Assembly: GCA_023053545.1 (NCBI GenBank)
Contig: JAKZAN010000001.1
Span: 10,870,565 to 10,934,564 of the forward strand
DNA: 64,000 nucleotides
From: Lepidurus packardi
Lineage: Eukaryota > Arthropoda > Branchiopoda > Notostraca > Triopsidae
Direction of reading: 5' to 3'
The translations under genes and the position numbers were made by a program. Positions 44,237 to 57,300 of this stretch are shown in pieces. Within the stretch, counting starts at the first letter, position 1, and every line of letters starts with the position of its first letter. The notes under the pieces are model-generated. The model did not search any database. It was not told the origin of the DNA and was given only the letters and a program-made list of their open reading frames with translations.

Positions 44237-47200
44237 GGTCACACTTTCGAAGGAAACAGTTACTTTCTACGAAGCAGTTACACCACTTTATCAGTGCTTT
44301 AAACTTCAGATCTTATACAAGAAAATTAATCAGGAATCCGTGACAGAATTACCCCATAAGGTTTCTTTTATGGGAGTTGGGTAATCCAGTAAGGACAAGT
44401 AGATATCGTGACGTTATGCTAGGCTTGCCTTAGGTCCGCCCACATGTTTCGGGTAAACAAGGGAGTATGTGGGAAAGGATGGTTAATGTAAGTGAACAAT
44501 TAGGTGAAATCGGATCCAGCCTTTAGCCTTTCTATGATATAGAGTCTATATAACGGTGTCAAGAAAAGTAGCGGGAGTGAGGGGGAAGAAGAAAAAGAAA
44601 AAAAAACTTGCACGAGTGACGCCCCTTTGGCCAGCCCTGGGATGCGGACGGACAGAGGCGAACGTCACGACGTCCGGACGCCAGGCAGCCGAAGCAATCA
44701 GCCAGGGCCACCTTTTGAAATGTATTTTATTTGATCCATTTTATCCCAGGGCGTATTATGTATGTGGATGCAATGGGATGAATGTCGGGCGCCAGGAGCT
44801 GGACGACAGGAGCACACACACATTGTTAGATATTGATTAGGGGGAAACTTTATATGGTAGTATTATGAAGATTTTTTTTTTTTTGCTTTTTTGCGTTTTT
44901 CGTATACGATGCTGCAGTGGTATAGGAACTTTTCGGGATCCTATTGGTGTGGTAGTTTCACTTCATTGCTTTAAAAAAAAAGTTTATCAGGACCAAACCA
45001 TGCAGACTTGACGTCCCTCTTTGGCTTTTTCCTTGTTTTTTGGGGGGTGACTGTTCAAAAAGGTACATGGGGTGTGGTGTGGACGGACGCCATAGAGCAA
45101 AGCATAACAAGCATAGTCAACCAAACATACCACAAGTTTCAATCCCGACCCACGGTCCTCCCTCTCTGAGACTGTTGCCTCAGTTGATGAGGTGGTCCAC
45201 ACATGGTTTGTGTGTGTGTGTGCGTGGCTGCTTATCGGTATGGCACATGCAATGTTTTACTGGCTTACTGATTATTGAATAGCAATTTCATAGCCGAGGT
45301 ATTACACGACTAACAAGGATAATATAATAGGGAAAATTGAGGGATTTTTCGATAGAAATGTCATAATTTTAATGTCGATAGAAGTGTCACAGCGTACGGA
45401 TCAATTACGCTCAGTGTTGCTTCTGATAACAAGGAATTGTTACTGATTCTTAAGAATTATTTGAAGTATTCTTGGGGCATGGTTCTTTTATGCCCGTTAG
45501 AGGTCAATATGAGCCTAGATTGCATGAGTTGTTCCTGCAGTTTGTTAGTTTGACGTTAGTTACCATTGAGGAAAGGAGTATAATGACTTGTTTGTTTGGT
45601 TTGGTTCAATTGAAATGGTTCAATTCAAAGAAGCGGAAATTTCATCCCTACCGCAGCTTGTCGGGGGATCATAACAACAACGAAAAAAGAGAAGAAAGGT
45701 AGGGGAGTTTAAGCGCTTTAAAAAGGGTATTTTAGAGAGAGAGAGAAGCTCAAAGAGTTGTCGGCACGTGTCGATTTAGAGTCTTTGGAGTTTGCATTTC
45801 AATAGCGGCTTTACGCGAGGGGTTAAACTGAAAAGGGTTTTCAAAAGCGTTGGAAAAACATGGAGCTTGGAATACCTTTTTAAAAAAATGCAGAATAGGA
45901 ACTACTTTATTTTTAAAAAAAAAACGATTTCAATAGCACCCACGTGTCAAGTCTTCTCTCTTGCTTTTATAGATTTACACAACAAGGAACAGACCTAACC
46001 AAAAAATGAAAAGAAAAAGTCCCCAAGTCACATTATTGGAAACACGGTTTTTAGTGCTACGTCGATGAATTTCCAAGTAAAAAAGAAAGAGCGTTAAGAC
46101 GAATGAGGCGGAGCTACGAAGGAATGAAAATGACGTCCAATAATGATAACTACCCTTTGTTGTGTTTATAATAACTGCGTATCCGTGCTGGACCACTGGG
46201 TATATATAGGTCTTAGGTCTATACATGGTGGTCTGAGGTTCGTGACCAGCGTCTCTTTGGCCTTTCTAGTCGGCGATAGAGGTCCAGTTCCCCAGATCCC
46301 GTAGCTACTGTGTGTGCTTTCAAATCACGCACGGGTTGCAAGTTAAACTGGATCTTTTATTTCGTTTTCTTTTGGTTAAATAAGGTTCAGTTCAGTCCAA
46401 GTAATCGCAACAAGGTTCCGTCAAAAACCCGAAACCTAAGTTAACAGGCAGTTTTTTTAATATAGACAAAAGAAGAGCAGTGGACAGCTGAAAACAAAAG
46501 CGAAAGCTATTGTAAAAGCAACGGGCACACGAGGCTCATTACCTAACGAAGCCACTGAAGCGTAGTTTGTCTTCTCTTGAATGTAAAGATACGAAATCCT
46601 TGCTGTCCTCCCAACATCTCGGGTCTTTTCTTTGCCCTAAAAAAGAATGCGGTAAATTTTCCGTCGTATCTTTCTTTCTTTGTTAGTTTTTCAGTTTTCT
46701 CATTTTTTTCCGTTTTAGTTCTCCTCTATTTCCAGGAGTTAAAGCTAGGAACCCGGCCGGGGTACATACGAGAACGTAGTACGTACAGGGCAGTGTTGGG
46801 TGTACATAGGACGAGAATCCTTAACTTTAAGCTTTGGCACGATTTGCTTGACTGGGACCTTCGGATCGGAGTAAATTGGATGCATCCTCCTTTTCTTTTC
46901 TTTATTTAGGCTCGTTTTTCGTTAAAGCAGATCAAAAAGGTTCTTGTCAGGTCGTGTTAGATGTGTCCTCTTGGAAATGACGAAACTTTTTCAAAGAGGC
47001 CTGAAATTATCTCTTTTTTTATTTTTTCATAGAGGGGGGTACAGTAGTCTACCATGTCAGGAAATCATTAAGAGGATATCCCGAAACTAGTGTGAAGGAA
47101 GATCTTCCTCCCTTCTTCCTATACCAGAGTTTCTTTAGGAAAAGAAAGAAAAGCTTATACCGTGAGCGAACTTGACGCTGCCTCTATAATGCCAATAGCA

Positions 47201-47482
47201 TTTTTTTTCTTTTTAAAGCTTGTATTGTGGCGTGAACGTTTGGACACAATGAGACTACCTTCCATTCGTAACTTTTACGGTAAAAATGTGTCTTTTGCAT
47301 AATAGTTGTATTTTGTTATTATTCTTTTTTCCCTTGTCAGGAGTTAGAGTGTGACTTAAAGCCACGCCGAAAACGACATGTATTTGGCGCCCGTAACTTT
47401 CATATTAACGGTTAGAAGGCGAAAGCATTAATCACCCTGGACAGGTGTCTATAGCCAAAAGGCGCAAGGGTACCGTTTTCAT

Positions 47483-47500
47483 CCCCCCCCCCCCCCCCCC
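47483..47500. repeat. Poly-C tract (18)
   Basis: A pure C run. Confidence 0.9.
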
Positions 47501-47750
47501 AACAAAAAAGGAAAAGAGAACGGTGATCCCGGGGTAGTAGGATACGTTTATATATAGATTATCTTTTGGAGGTTTTGAGAATCCTCTTGTCCTTTACAGG
47601 GTTACAGCCTTACAGGGAACCCCCTGAAAAAAAATAAATAAAAACGAGCCATTTGTCAGGTGCCATCTTTACCTAAGTGAAGCATCCTTGTGAAAGATGT
47701 AGCCGACCTCATTTTTCTTATTTTCACGTCTCTTATTTCTCTTTTTTTTT

Positions 47751-47772
47751 GGGGGGGGGGGGGGGGGGGGGG
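47751..47772. repeat. Poly-G tract (22) preceded by a T tract
   Basis: A T run directly followed by 22 G and then aggagg. It produces artificial proline- or glycine-rich ORFs. Confidence 0.9.
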
Positions 47773-48723
47773 AGGAGGTGTCAGCTTTTGGGTTGTAAAG
47801 GAGACACTGGACTTTTTGGATTCTGTAAAAGAGACATTTTGGTGATAAATGCCTCAAGTGTGTGCGTATATAACTTATAATTAAATAAAATAAGAAAAAA
47901 AAGGGATTTCGTAGCGAGGAAAGTTTTGAGTCAGAACTTTTGGCCTTCATCAAAGGTTAACATCAAATTAGATAGACCTAGTGGAGGAAAGGACAAGGTG
48001 GGGTTAATGAGACAATTCGTATCGTTGTTGGGGGTTGTCTTGGCAACCCCCAAGAGCACAACGGCCGAAATCTTCTGAAGATTCTCAAAACTTTTGGATA
48101 AGTGTGGATATAACTTGTGTGGCGATGTTGTGCTTGTTGTCTCGGACAACCCCTTTCGGCATCAACGCGATAATGAGACAAGCTTTTTCTTCATCACATC
48201 GACTAATGGTCAGTGGGCAACAAAAGTTCCCAAGTTGCCCTGGTTTATGCACGGATACGCCCCACAGAGAGTCCTTCCCCACATCCCAGGGAAACGTGGT
48301 GTGGACAGTCGTTCCTTTTTGCCATAATATGACTTTAGCTTATATGAACTAAACAAAAGCGAGGTCCAGAATACATAATACGAGTGCATAAGGTGGGGAA
48401 AGGTGGAAGACGGGTGCACAAGGATGAAAGAAAGAGAAAGGAACCAATACTAGTCCTCCCCACCTAATTAACATGGATGAGCTTTATACACATTACAGCT
48501 TTTCAGGGATCTCCTGTAAGCAGAGAGAAGAGTCCCCTCTTCTTATGCTTCCTCTTCCGTAGAGAAGACCCCCCCTCTTCTCTATGCGTCCAGCAAGAGG
48601 AGAAAGAGGGGATAATGTGGACAGGCTGCTTTTGGCTGGACACTGAGAGAAACCCAAAAGCAGCGTCCAGAGCGACAGATATATAGAAATAGGACTTGCT
48701 TTAGGGAATCTATGAGGAGATGC

Positions 48724-48747
48724 GGGGGGGGGGGGGGGGGGGGGGGG
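48724..48747. repeat. Poly-G tract (24)
   Basis: A pure G run. Confidence 0.9.
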
Positions 48748-48859
48748 TACATACAGGGTAACGTTTCCTAGGCAACGGCACCATTGCTTAATGTCCTTAA
48801 TGTCCAGATCAGTTGCCATAACACGAAACAAGGGTATAAAAGTCTACATTGATAGATTA

Positions 48860-49072
48860 AGCATTTTCAATTCCGAAAATTGAATTTTTTTAAAGAATCT
48901 CTCAAATCCGAAAAAATGAGCGAAAGTTATTTTCTTCTTGCGAATCTTTTCATTTCTGAATAAAAATGAAAGATTTTTTTAAGAGTCTTTTCAATTCCGG
49001 AAAACCCGATTCTTTTAATTATTATTTTTTTCTTGTGAATCTTTTCAATTCCGAAAAAAATTGAGCGAATTT
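48860..49072 (+). repeat. Degenerate minisatellite with unit near GAATCTTTTCAATTCCGAAA
   Basis: Five copies of the core (a/g)tctttTCAaTTCcGaAaA occur at about 48864, 48896, 48943, 48984 and 49037, spaced 32-53 bases. Several are followed by attgagcgaa. Each core is itself partly palindromic (ttcaattccgaaaattgaa). Confidence 0.65.
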
Positions 49073-49894
49073 TTTGTGTGGAGGATAATAAAGATCATCT
49101 ATTAATTGTGTATTGGGATGATAGCGGAGCTAAGGGTGTTAAAAAGTGGGTCATTTATTAACAAATAATAAAAAAAAAAGAATGCCATGACCAGCTGTTA
49201 GCGGCGGTGTCATTAAGCGTTTGTGGCTGGGTTCAAAGGCGGGGTTTTATAGTATCGGAATGGTATTAAGAAGGAAAAAGCGCTGCGTTTGGATCGCCAG
49301 TTAAAAACGGCGTTCTTAGGGCTTAACCGATAGATTTTTTAAAATTGTATTTTTGTGGAACGGCTAGGCCAAAGCCATAGAAAATTATATTCATAGGAAA
49401 TGCAGCTTTATGGAAGGTATTTTGAGCTGAGGAGAAGAGGGGGGTTGATGGGAAATAAATGTGTCAAGTCAAAATTGGAATCGAAAACGTGTTAAGAAAT
49501 AGGACGGCTTCAAATGTATCGTTTCCTCGTTTCTCGCTTTGCCGCTTGTAATCCTCTCAAGCTGTCGCTCGTTTTCTATTGGGCTGGCTCTTGGGCTGAG
49601 CTTGGGAAGTCTCTCTGTCGTAATCTTGCAAGCAATATAAGAATGGGATGCGATCAGGTAGAAACAATAGATTTGTCTTGAAAGAAGTTGACGGCCAGCA
49701 AAAGAGAGGCTTAGCAAAAGAAGGGAGGCATCTCTCTCTTTGGAGCAAGCCAGGTAAAAAGCCATAAGCGCCTTCGTGAACATCTTGCAGAATTTCTAAC
49801 AGACCCAAAAAGGTACTGGAGGGCCGGAAATGAGCGGTATCACCCAATCAAGGTTTGGGTGCTTGTATTACGTGATTTTTTGCACTTCAAAAGG
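49073..49894. other. Gene-free DNA
   Basis: Two overlapping minus-strand frames of about 100 codons at 49469-49847 resemble nothing known and lack splice or start context. No repeats stand out. Confidence 0.35.
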
Positions 49895-50169
49895 GGCAAC
49901 GCAACAAAAGGCCCAGGTGTACCCGACACAAGGACGCCGGACCCGACAGAAGGACGTTGGACTCCGACAGAAGGACGTTGGACCCCGACAGAAGGACGCC
50001 AGGTTCATAATCTTTTAAGGGACCAATAGAATTTCGAGTTTAAAAAGTCTCTGCTCATTGGTTAAGCGTCAGTGAGATTACAAAGTACTTAAGCCGTATT
50101 AAAAAATACATCGAAAGGTTAGGTAATCCGTCCTTCTGTCGGGGCCGGGCGTCCTTGTGTCTACTTCCC
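49895..50169 (+). mobile_element. Short inverted-repeat transposon, copy A
   Basis: The terminal inverted repeats are 49925-49956 (starting gacacaaggacgcc) and 50129-50161 (ending gcgtccttgtgtc). The reverse complement of the right arm matches the left arm over about 32 bases with one or two differences. Outer shared motifs ggcaacgc (49895) and acttccc (ending 50169) recur in the other copies. The left arm holds three tandem copies of a 20-21 bp unit, ccgacagaaggacg-tgga. The interior conserves ttttaagggaccaatagaat and gctcattggt. There is no coding capacity. Confidence 0.8.
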
Positions 50170-51189
50170 AAAAAATGGTCTCTTTATCGCCGATTGGTAT
50201 GACGCCCTCATGTGTACGCTGTTAAGAAGCACAAATGAAGTAATATTTATGATTATTTTTATATTTCCGATTGCTGGGAATTAAGGAAAAAGTAACGAAA
50301 AATTAGGAAAATAAAGAGAGACGGGGGAGGGACAGAGGGAGAGAGAGAGTTCGTAAGAATGGAGAATAGCAATTCCAAGCTGGATTTTTGACGGGAGGGG
50401 GCGCGCAGATAACATTACGTGTCAGGGAGGAGGGTGGTGGGTGGGTGGTTCTTACTGGCCAGTAATTGCCTGGCCAGACCCTAGGGGAAAAGGTTGTCAT
50501 AATTCTGTCAGGGAGGGTTAGACTAAAAAAGAAAAAAGAGAATAGAGGGAGTCGTACAGTGCTTTGGAAGGAATCCCATGTTAAATAGAATGACGTAAAT
50601 CTTGCTCTACATCCTTACCCCCGCGCTCTTTGGGATGAGTTTTGGGGTCCGGCCTTGGCTTTTGCCTTTGCGCGGTGTGCTGGGCTGCATGATGATGATG
50701 GTCGTAATGCCAAATGCCAATTAATGCCTCCCCCACCCCACTCTTTCCCCAACAACTTTTAGTTTATCGGCATATAAAGCATCTTTTGGGGATAATTTCT
50801 CGTTTCTAGTTCTTTGATTAAACCAAAGAATCATTTTTAATAGAATATTTTATCAATGCGACTTAAAGAAAGACCACATCGTGTCTTTTACATTTAAATC
50901 AACGCCTTTCTTGTTCGCCGTGTTTCTATAACCACAAGTCTAAAACATAAGGAACACTGCGCCTATAAAGCCTATTCCTACGCTAGGTAGAGTTCTCAAC
51001 ACGATATCCCGGTCAATTAAAGGAACTGGTCATTTAACCGAATAACCTGCTCATTTAATTGAGTGCGGAGTTTAGAAGGGATTTCTACCCGAGCATAGTA
51101 ATGGGCCGGAAATGACAGGATTGGTCAAAACGACATAAAAACAATGTCATGGATCCGTACGCAAAATCCTCGTAGCAGTCACCACTGGA
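50170..51189. other. Gene-free DNA
   Basis: AT-rich with a purine-rich patch near 50310-50350. No coding or repeat structure is supported. Confidence 0.35.
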
Positions 51190-51371
51190 GTTTCGTTACT
51201 GTACATGTGAAGATTTTTTGACTTTGATTAAAGCGTGATTCTAATAACCGATTCCAATGCTATGAAATGTATCATTTTGAATCGGTCCTTTCAAATTTCT
51301 TTCCGTAAAGCGGCTGATTCCAATAACCATTGATGACAATAAGCAGTGATCAGTAAGCGGCAGCTACTGTA
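51190..51371 (+). mobile_element. Possible 3' end of another pogo/Tigger-like element
   Basis: The segment ends cagtaagcggcagctactgta, whose reverse complement (tacagtagctgccgcttactg) has the TA-CAGT...CCGCTTA form of pogo/Tigger ends. Subterminal repeats are present: aaagcggctgattccaataacc near 51308, gattctaataaccgattccaat near 51238 and taagcggcagc near 51353. No matching left end was found, so it is a fragment. Confidence 0.4.
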
Positions 51372-54300
51372 TTCCAATGGTAGCGTGTACACTCATTCTA
51401 TTTATAATTGTCGCCTCATTTTCATCGAGTCAGTACCGTGCCTTAAATTCACCTTCTGATACGGTAATATTACCATTAGTATATGGGACGAACGCGGAAG
51501 ACGATAAAATTCGTCTTTAAACAATAAACCATTAGTAAATTTAAACACCCAAAGTATATTTCTGGGCATAAAAGCTACCAGGTATATCGAAACTTGTTTG
51601 GGTGCTAATCCGTAGGTTAATTGCGAAATGTATTCATATATTCGCGAAATGCTGTCTTTTCCTTTTTCTCGTCTTTTTGGCAATCTAGTAGTAACGTGTC
51701 CCGCTCAGCTAAGGTTTTTTGGGATTCTTTTGTTTGCAGTCTTGAATTCCTTTGAAAAGAGAACTTCCGTACAATAGAGGTAGAGAGAGAGGGGAAAGTC
51801 CCAGATGGAAATCGTGATAATCAGCGTTGAATCGTGACCGTTCCCCATAAGAAGAAGAAGAAGCGTCGTGGGTTTTATGAATAGGGTTTGCTAGTGGTTG
51901 TTACTTTTTAGCTGTATATGTATGTGTGTATCTGTGTGTTTCGGTTAGCTTTATGGCTTGTATTGAAGCCAGATTTACGCCGTTTGGCGGGAGGGAGCTT
52001 CATTAGTCATCGTTAGGTGTTGGTCCAAGTGACAGGTGCGTTGTCGGACCCAATTTTGAGGGTCTGTATATACCCTGGAAGGGTCTTCATTATGGGTGTA
52101 ATTTACCATTTTACATACTAGAAACACTCTCCCAAACGAACTTTTTTTTTCTTTTATTGCGCAGCCTATACTTGATCAAAAGCACCGTCTTTAATACCGC
52201 GCACAGGGCGAAAAGGCATTCCTTATTTTTTTCTTCTTTTTTTTAAGAGGTGGAATTATTGCCACTCCGGAAGAGGTTGTTCCCAAAGCTGCCGAGCGTG
52301 GTTGCTGGGTATACACTGTATATGTGTGTGTATATAGAGTGATAGATAGATACATACATATATGAAAGAGCCACCTCTATCGTTCAACGTGGGTTTTTTT
52401 TGGGGGGGTGATAGACCTGTTAGCTTTTGGGGCCCAAGAGTAAAAATTTCCGAAGGGAAGCCAACGGCCAAGAGCAAATTCTCGGAGGACGAATAAATGT
52501 AGCGTCGTAAAAGTAAAACTAGATATATATAGATATACACGAACTAGAGTACCTATACATATATAAATAAATCTATAAAAAATAAGAAATAAGGTAAACG
52601 CAGGGCTCATGGTCGTTCATGCATGGTCATCCACTTGATTACTCTCCATGCACGGCAAGCTTTTATTGGACAGGTACGTTAAAAAAACGAAACAGGAAAA
52701 AAATAAAAATAACACGGACCTTAAAATGTGAGAGCAGGAGCTCGTAATGTAACTTCATTAAATGGTAACTTCAGCCGTAATAGAATTTAATAGTTTCTCT
52801 CATAGTAAAAAATAAAAAACATTCTAAACTTGAGCCGCGATCATGTTAAGAAAATAAAAAAATAATGAGCAAGTCCATTTTATTTTTATTTTTCTAAATT
52901 TTAATGTTGAGCTTCCTCAGTAAATTGGGCGCTTCCCCCGTAACTCCGCATTCCCTTTTGGGCTGGTGCTGTCTTAAGTTGTTAATAAGCTAATTTCCTT
53001 TTTGCGAGTGGCTTTTTTTCCCAAGTTTTGCATTTCAGACCCCAAAGTCGGCAATCCCGCATTCGTCACATAGGTCACGCCGAATGTTCCGAGGGATTCC
53101 GGTCTTGACACCTGTCGTAGCTCCCATGCGAGCGAACCTCTTCTTTGTTGGTTCGTAAGTGGTATAGAGCGTATGTACTGTATATATAGGAGGAAAGGGT
53201 AAGGAAGAGGGGGTAAATAAAAAGAGAGGCGGTTGGGTTACCCAAAAGGGTTAAGACTAGTTAGAAGAGGGGGAAAAAGACAAAAAGAGGAAAAAGGAAT
53301 ATGGTTTAGGTATAATGTAAAGCCCACACCTTGTTAAAGCACCTACTTTGAATGCGCTATGCATAATGTGGTCCTTCTGGGTTTTATAGATGTAAGCATT
53401 GTTCCACTTTAGATATGCATGTAAAAAACACCACGGGAGATCTGTTACAGTTCCACGCACGCGAAGAATCCGGATTTGACAAATTATGGCGTGTGAAATA
53501 CTTACTGCTGTCGCTCTCCCTTAGCTCGGAATAATAAAGCAAATTGGAGACCACCCATGCACAATTTGCTTATTTTTTCTCCTTTTTTTTAAAACTCTTG
53601 TTCTTACTTATGGAAAATGATGGTAAAAGTTGTTGCCTCGAATAGCAGCAACATTTTTATGTTATTTTAAGCATGAATAACGGCCTAAAATTGCACTTTT
53701 GGGGTTGGTTTTCCCTAGGAAGTCTGGAACGTACATCGCATTCAAAATCAATTGTTTTACACTGTAATTTTGTCAGTTTGGATGAGTCTTGAAGGAAGTT
53801 GTGAAGCATGAATGTACAAAGTAAAAAAAAACAGTATTTATTTTTCAGTAGTTTAAACGAATCCTAACAGAAATGAACCATAGAAATAATAGAAACGAAA
53901 GAACTAAAACAAGGAAAGTAAAAAAATTAAAATTACGATTTTTGTTCTTGCTAGAATTGATTCGAGAATTGATCTGTATAATAGTAATCGGTATTATTAT
54001 TATTTAGTATTTGTAACATAGTAATGCATTATTTCATTTACTATTAATTGAACGGTAAGACTAGTTTCATTCAATTGTAAATAGATGAGATACTCTATTA
54101 TTATCCAATGTATTACTGGGATATTTCTGAAAGGAAATATACATTTGGGTAAATTTGCGCGAGGTCAACTTTAGGTTGTCTAATAATAACTGGAATAAGG
54201 GATCAGTACATCAGCGTCACATTCGGACAAGCGAGGTTACGTGCAAATGGCTTTGCTTTTTAACGATGATATAAAGAGGGTGAACGTGTCAGTTTCGACG

Positions 54301-57300
54301 TCATAAATTCCTAACATTGACTGTATATTGCTGTCGCAGGTACATACATACAATATACACGATACGACTATGTAAATAATTGTCAAATAAGTGGGCAACG
54401 GGCTTTCAAGACAAGGCATAAAATAGATTAGATGGGACAGGCCAATTCGGGGCTGGCTGGGGAAAACGGTAGCTAACGAAAACGAAAAGCGAGGGGTAAA
54501 GACGAATCCACCGAGAAGGAATCACTGAGGCTCTTAATCAAAATCAAGACTGTATTTCGTTAGCGATTGTACTCTTATGTCCCAAAAAACGACCCAAGGG
54601 ATACCCCTGAGATCGCTTATACAATTATTTTGTCTTGGCTTTCACTGGCCACCGGGTTTAAACTTCTCTTTCCTTCCCTTCTGTCATATCCAAACCAAAC
54701 CGACCTCCTAAACCGTGTTCAGATTAATTTCACTTTAAAGCAAAGAACAATATTGGCTTAGTCCGGACACGCTTTACAAGTTCAGTTTGCTTATACATGA
54801 GAGTACAACAGTGAAATTTGGCGAGCTTAGGAACGGACGGAGGACGGCGAACGAATCGGCCTGCTTGGGTCGGCAGGCTCGCTTACCAGACGGGAACATT
54901 CATTTTTGGGCAACAGTGAAATTCTCCCGTTGCGGGCTAGGTAGGACTTGTGTTCATTGTTGTTAAGAAGGAAATCATGGGAATTTGACCAATATTCCAA
55001 CTAATTCATTCATTTCAATTATTCTTCACCAAAAATACCCTTTCCCTATCTAGTACGGAACATTATATGTACATACACGACGTGTAAAATGGCCCAATTT
55101 AATTCAATCTAAATTTCGCTCACTTTAAGCGTTTAGAGTAGTTCATCTATTTCCGCACACGTTACCTGCTGATGTCCTTTTTTTCTTCAAGGGAAGAGTG
55201 GGGTCTTGTTTCATTGCATACAGGTATTTTTTTTTTTTTTAGGTTTTCAAAGTCTCTAGATTTATTTTAGTTTGCCTTCTTATCCCACTGTTCGTGCAGT
55301 TTCCTTTTTTTCCTTTTTTGTTTAAGTCGGGAAAACCCGAAGTTCCGAGCCGTTGGGGGCTCCCAAGAAGCAAATTGTTGATCTGCTTTTGTGCTCTGGA
55401 CACTTTTCGGGGTTGCAATTACCCAGTTTTTGGATACGATAATATGCGTGCGGTTGTGATGAGGGTCGCTCTCAGTGAAGTCCAAAGCTACGCCGCAAAA
55501 CGTTAAAAAGAGCCGCTGCGGTACCGACCATTTGTATTTTAATGGCATTTGCCATAGTCCCGCACGCGAATCTTTTTTCCCCAAACCAGCCTCTTGCTTG
55601 CGTCTTACGGACCTCAATTGCTGTTTCGGAAGAGCATTAGTTCTTCTTTCTTTTATCTCCAGGGCGCTAAAAAGGGGGTAAAGGAAACGCTCATTTGGAA
55701 TCCTCCACACGTCCATTATGCACGGCAAGCCAACTACGGTAGCAGGCCCAAGAACGAGAAACAGAAAAAATAGATATAAGAAGACATTAAAAAAAAATAA
55801 TTTGGGGATGGTGTGAAGAAATTGCCGCCTTGTCTTTTCTCAACTTATCCTTTACCCAAGTTGCAACGAAGAAGGGCTAGAAAGGTAATCATACCACACG
55901 AAAAGAACAACTGCATAAAAATATTGCCAGGCTGTTTTTTATTTTTTTTTTTTATTTTGGGAGCGTATAGGTTGGAGCAAGAGGGGACCTTTGGTTAGTT
56001 GATAATGGGGAAGCGAAAGGTAAAAATATAAAAAAGAAGAAAAAGGAACAGAGACACTGACTAAAGCCTGGTGTCATGTGCCGGAAGCTACGAGATAGGG
56101 TTTCCATGCATGGATTCTAATTATTTTTTTAATTCGTATAATAATGCGTGCGGCACCAGCAAAAGGTACTCAAATTAAAAAAATTGGGATGTTATGGAAA
56201 GAATACCTCGTAGCCCGGATGTTGCATTTGTGCAACCCATGTATTATACCGAAAAAAAAAGTTACGTCTTTTTTATTTTCTGGTTTTCAATCTTGTTTCC
56301 GTTTTTTAATTGAGATATTTTTTGTGAGACCTTTATTTATATTTTTTTTTTTTTACATTTAGTACCAACGTAGTAGTAATGTGTATTACATGTGAGCTTA
56401 GCTTGGGAATGTAGAGCAAGTTGTATCAAAAGAATTGGGAATTGAAGACTAATTGAAAGATGAATGACGATGTGTAGAGTGGAGTGCAATGAAAGAAAAA
56501 AGGGCAAGTTCTACGTTGATGGGATTATTAGCGATATGGTAGCCAAGAGAAAGTATAAAGCGGAAAAAGTAGTGTTTTTAGGTAATATGGAAGAGTGACA
56601 CAAAGCTTAGATCAAAGTACAACGTGCTGCGTTCTAGTCCGTTTTACTTTTTATTCTTTGTAGACAAAGCCAACCTGAATCCGATTAGAGCGTCTCCAGT
56701 GCAGAGCAAGACGCTGTTTCAATTATGGATTATTGAAGCAAACACTGCTCTCACTGTAAAAGATAAAGCTGAAGCTAAAAGGGGAGCGAACAAGATATGT
56801 GTTACTGGGCTTAGGAAGACAGTAATAACAGCGTCTTCCCGATCTTCCTCCTTGCTTTTTCTTTTCCTTTTTTTTAGTTTATTTTCAGGAAAATTGAGGA
56901 TTTGTAAGCCAAAGCATGTTGTGTTGGATTGTTTCTTGACTTGATAGTTTTCGGCCGCGTTGGCTCTGGTGTATTAGGTTATGCATTAGGTTAAAACTTA
57001 GGTTATGTATTACGGCGACTTTTCCTGGGAAACTTTTGGGGTTTATTTCAAGAAGGTAAGAAGGTTAAGTGAATTTGTGGGTGGGGGACTTTTTTGTCTA
57101 TAGGGCTAAAGTAGATTGCTAGAAATTGAATGGAATTTTGTAAGACCTACACCAGTCCTGCATATAGAGGGTTGATCGCCAGATTAACGTAGATATTACT
57201 TATGTAGTCAAAACTCTCTTTGTTCCGTCCGTGACTTTGCTTTGGCTTTGGCTCGGCATACAAACTAGAAATATAAAGTAATGCTTCGAAAGGGCAAGAA

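Larger units (their letters stand above)
42373..48859. other. Gene-free DNA rich in homopolymer tracts
   Basis: No recognisable gene. It contains three of the longest G/C runs in the window, a 69-bp-period tandem duplication at 44131-44236 and small gt-rich runs (45208-45225). Open frames are short and present on both strands. Confidence 0.35.

Noticed and set aside
47669-47953. A proline-rich minus-strand frame
   Set aside because: It is produced by the 22-base G tract at 47751-47772.
55267-55728. A 153-codon minus-strand frame
   Set aside because: No recognised motif, no splice context and competing plus-strand frames; kept only as a note, not as a gene.
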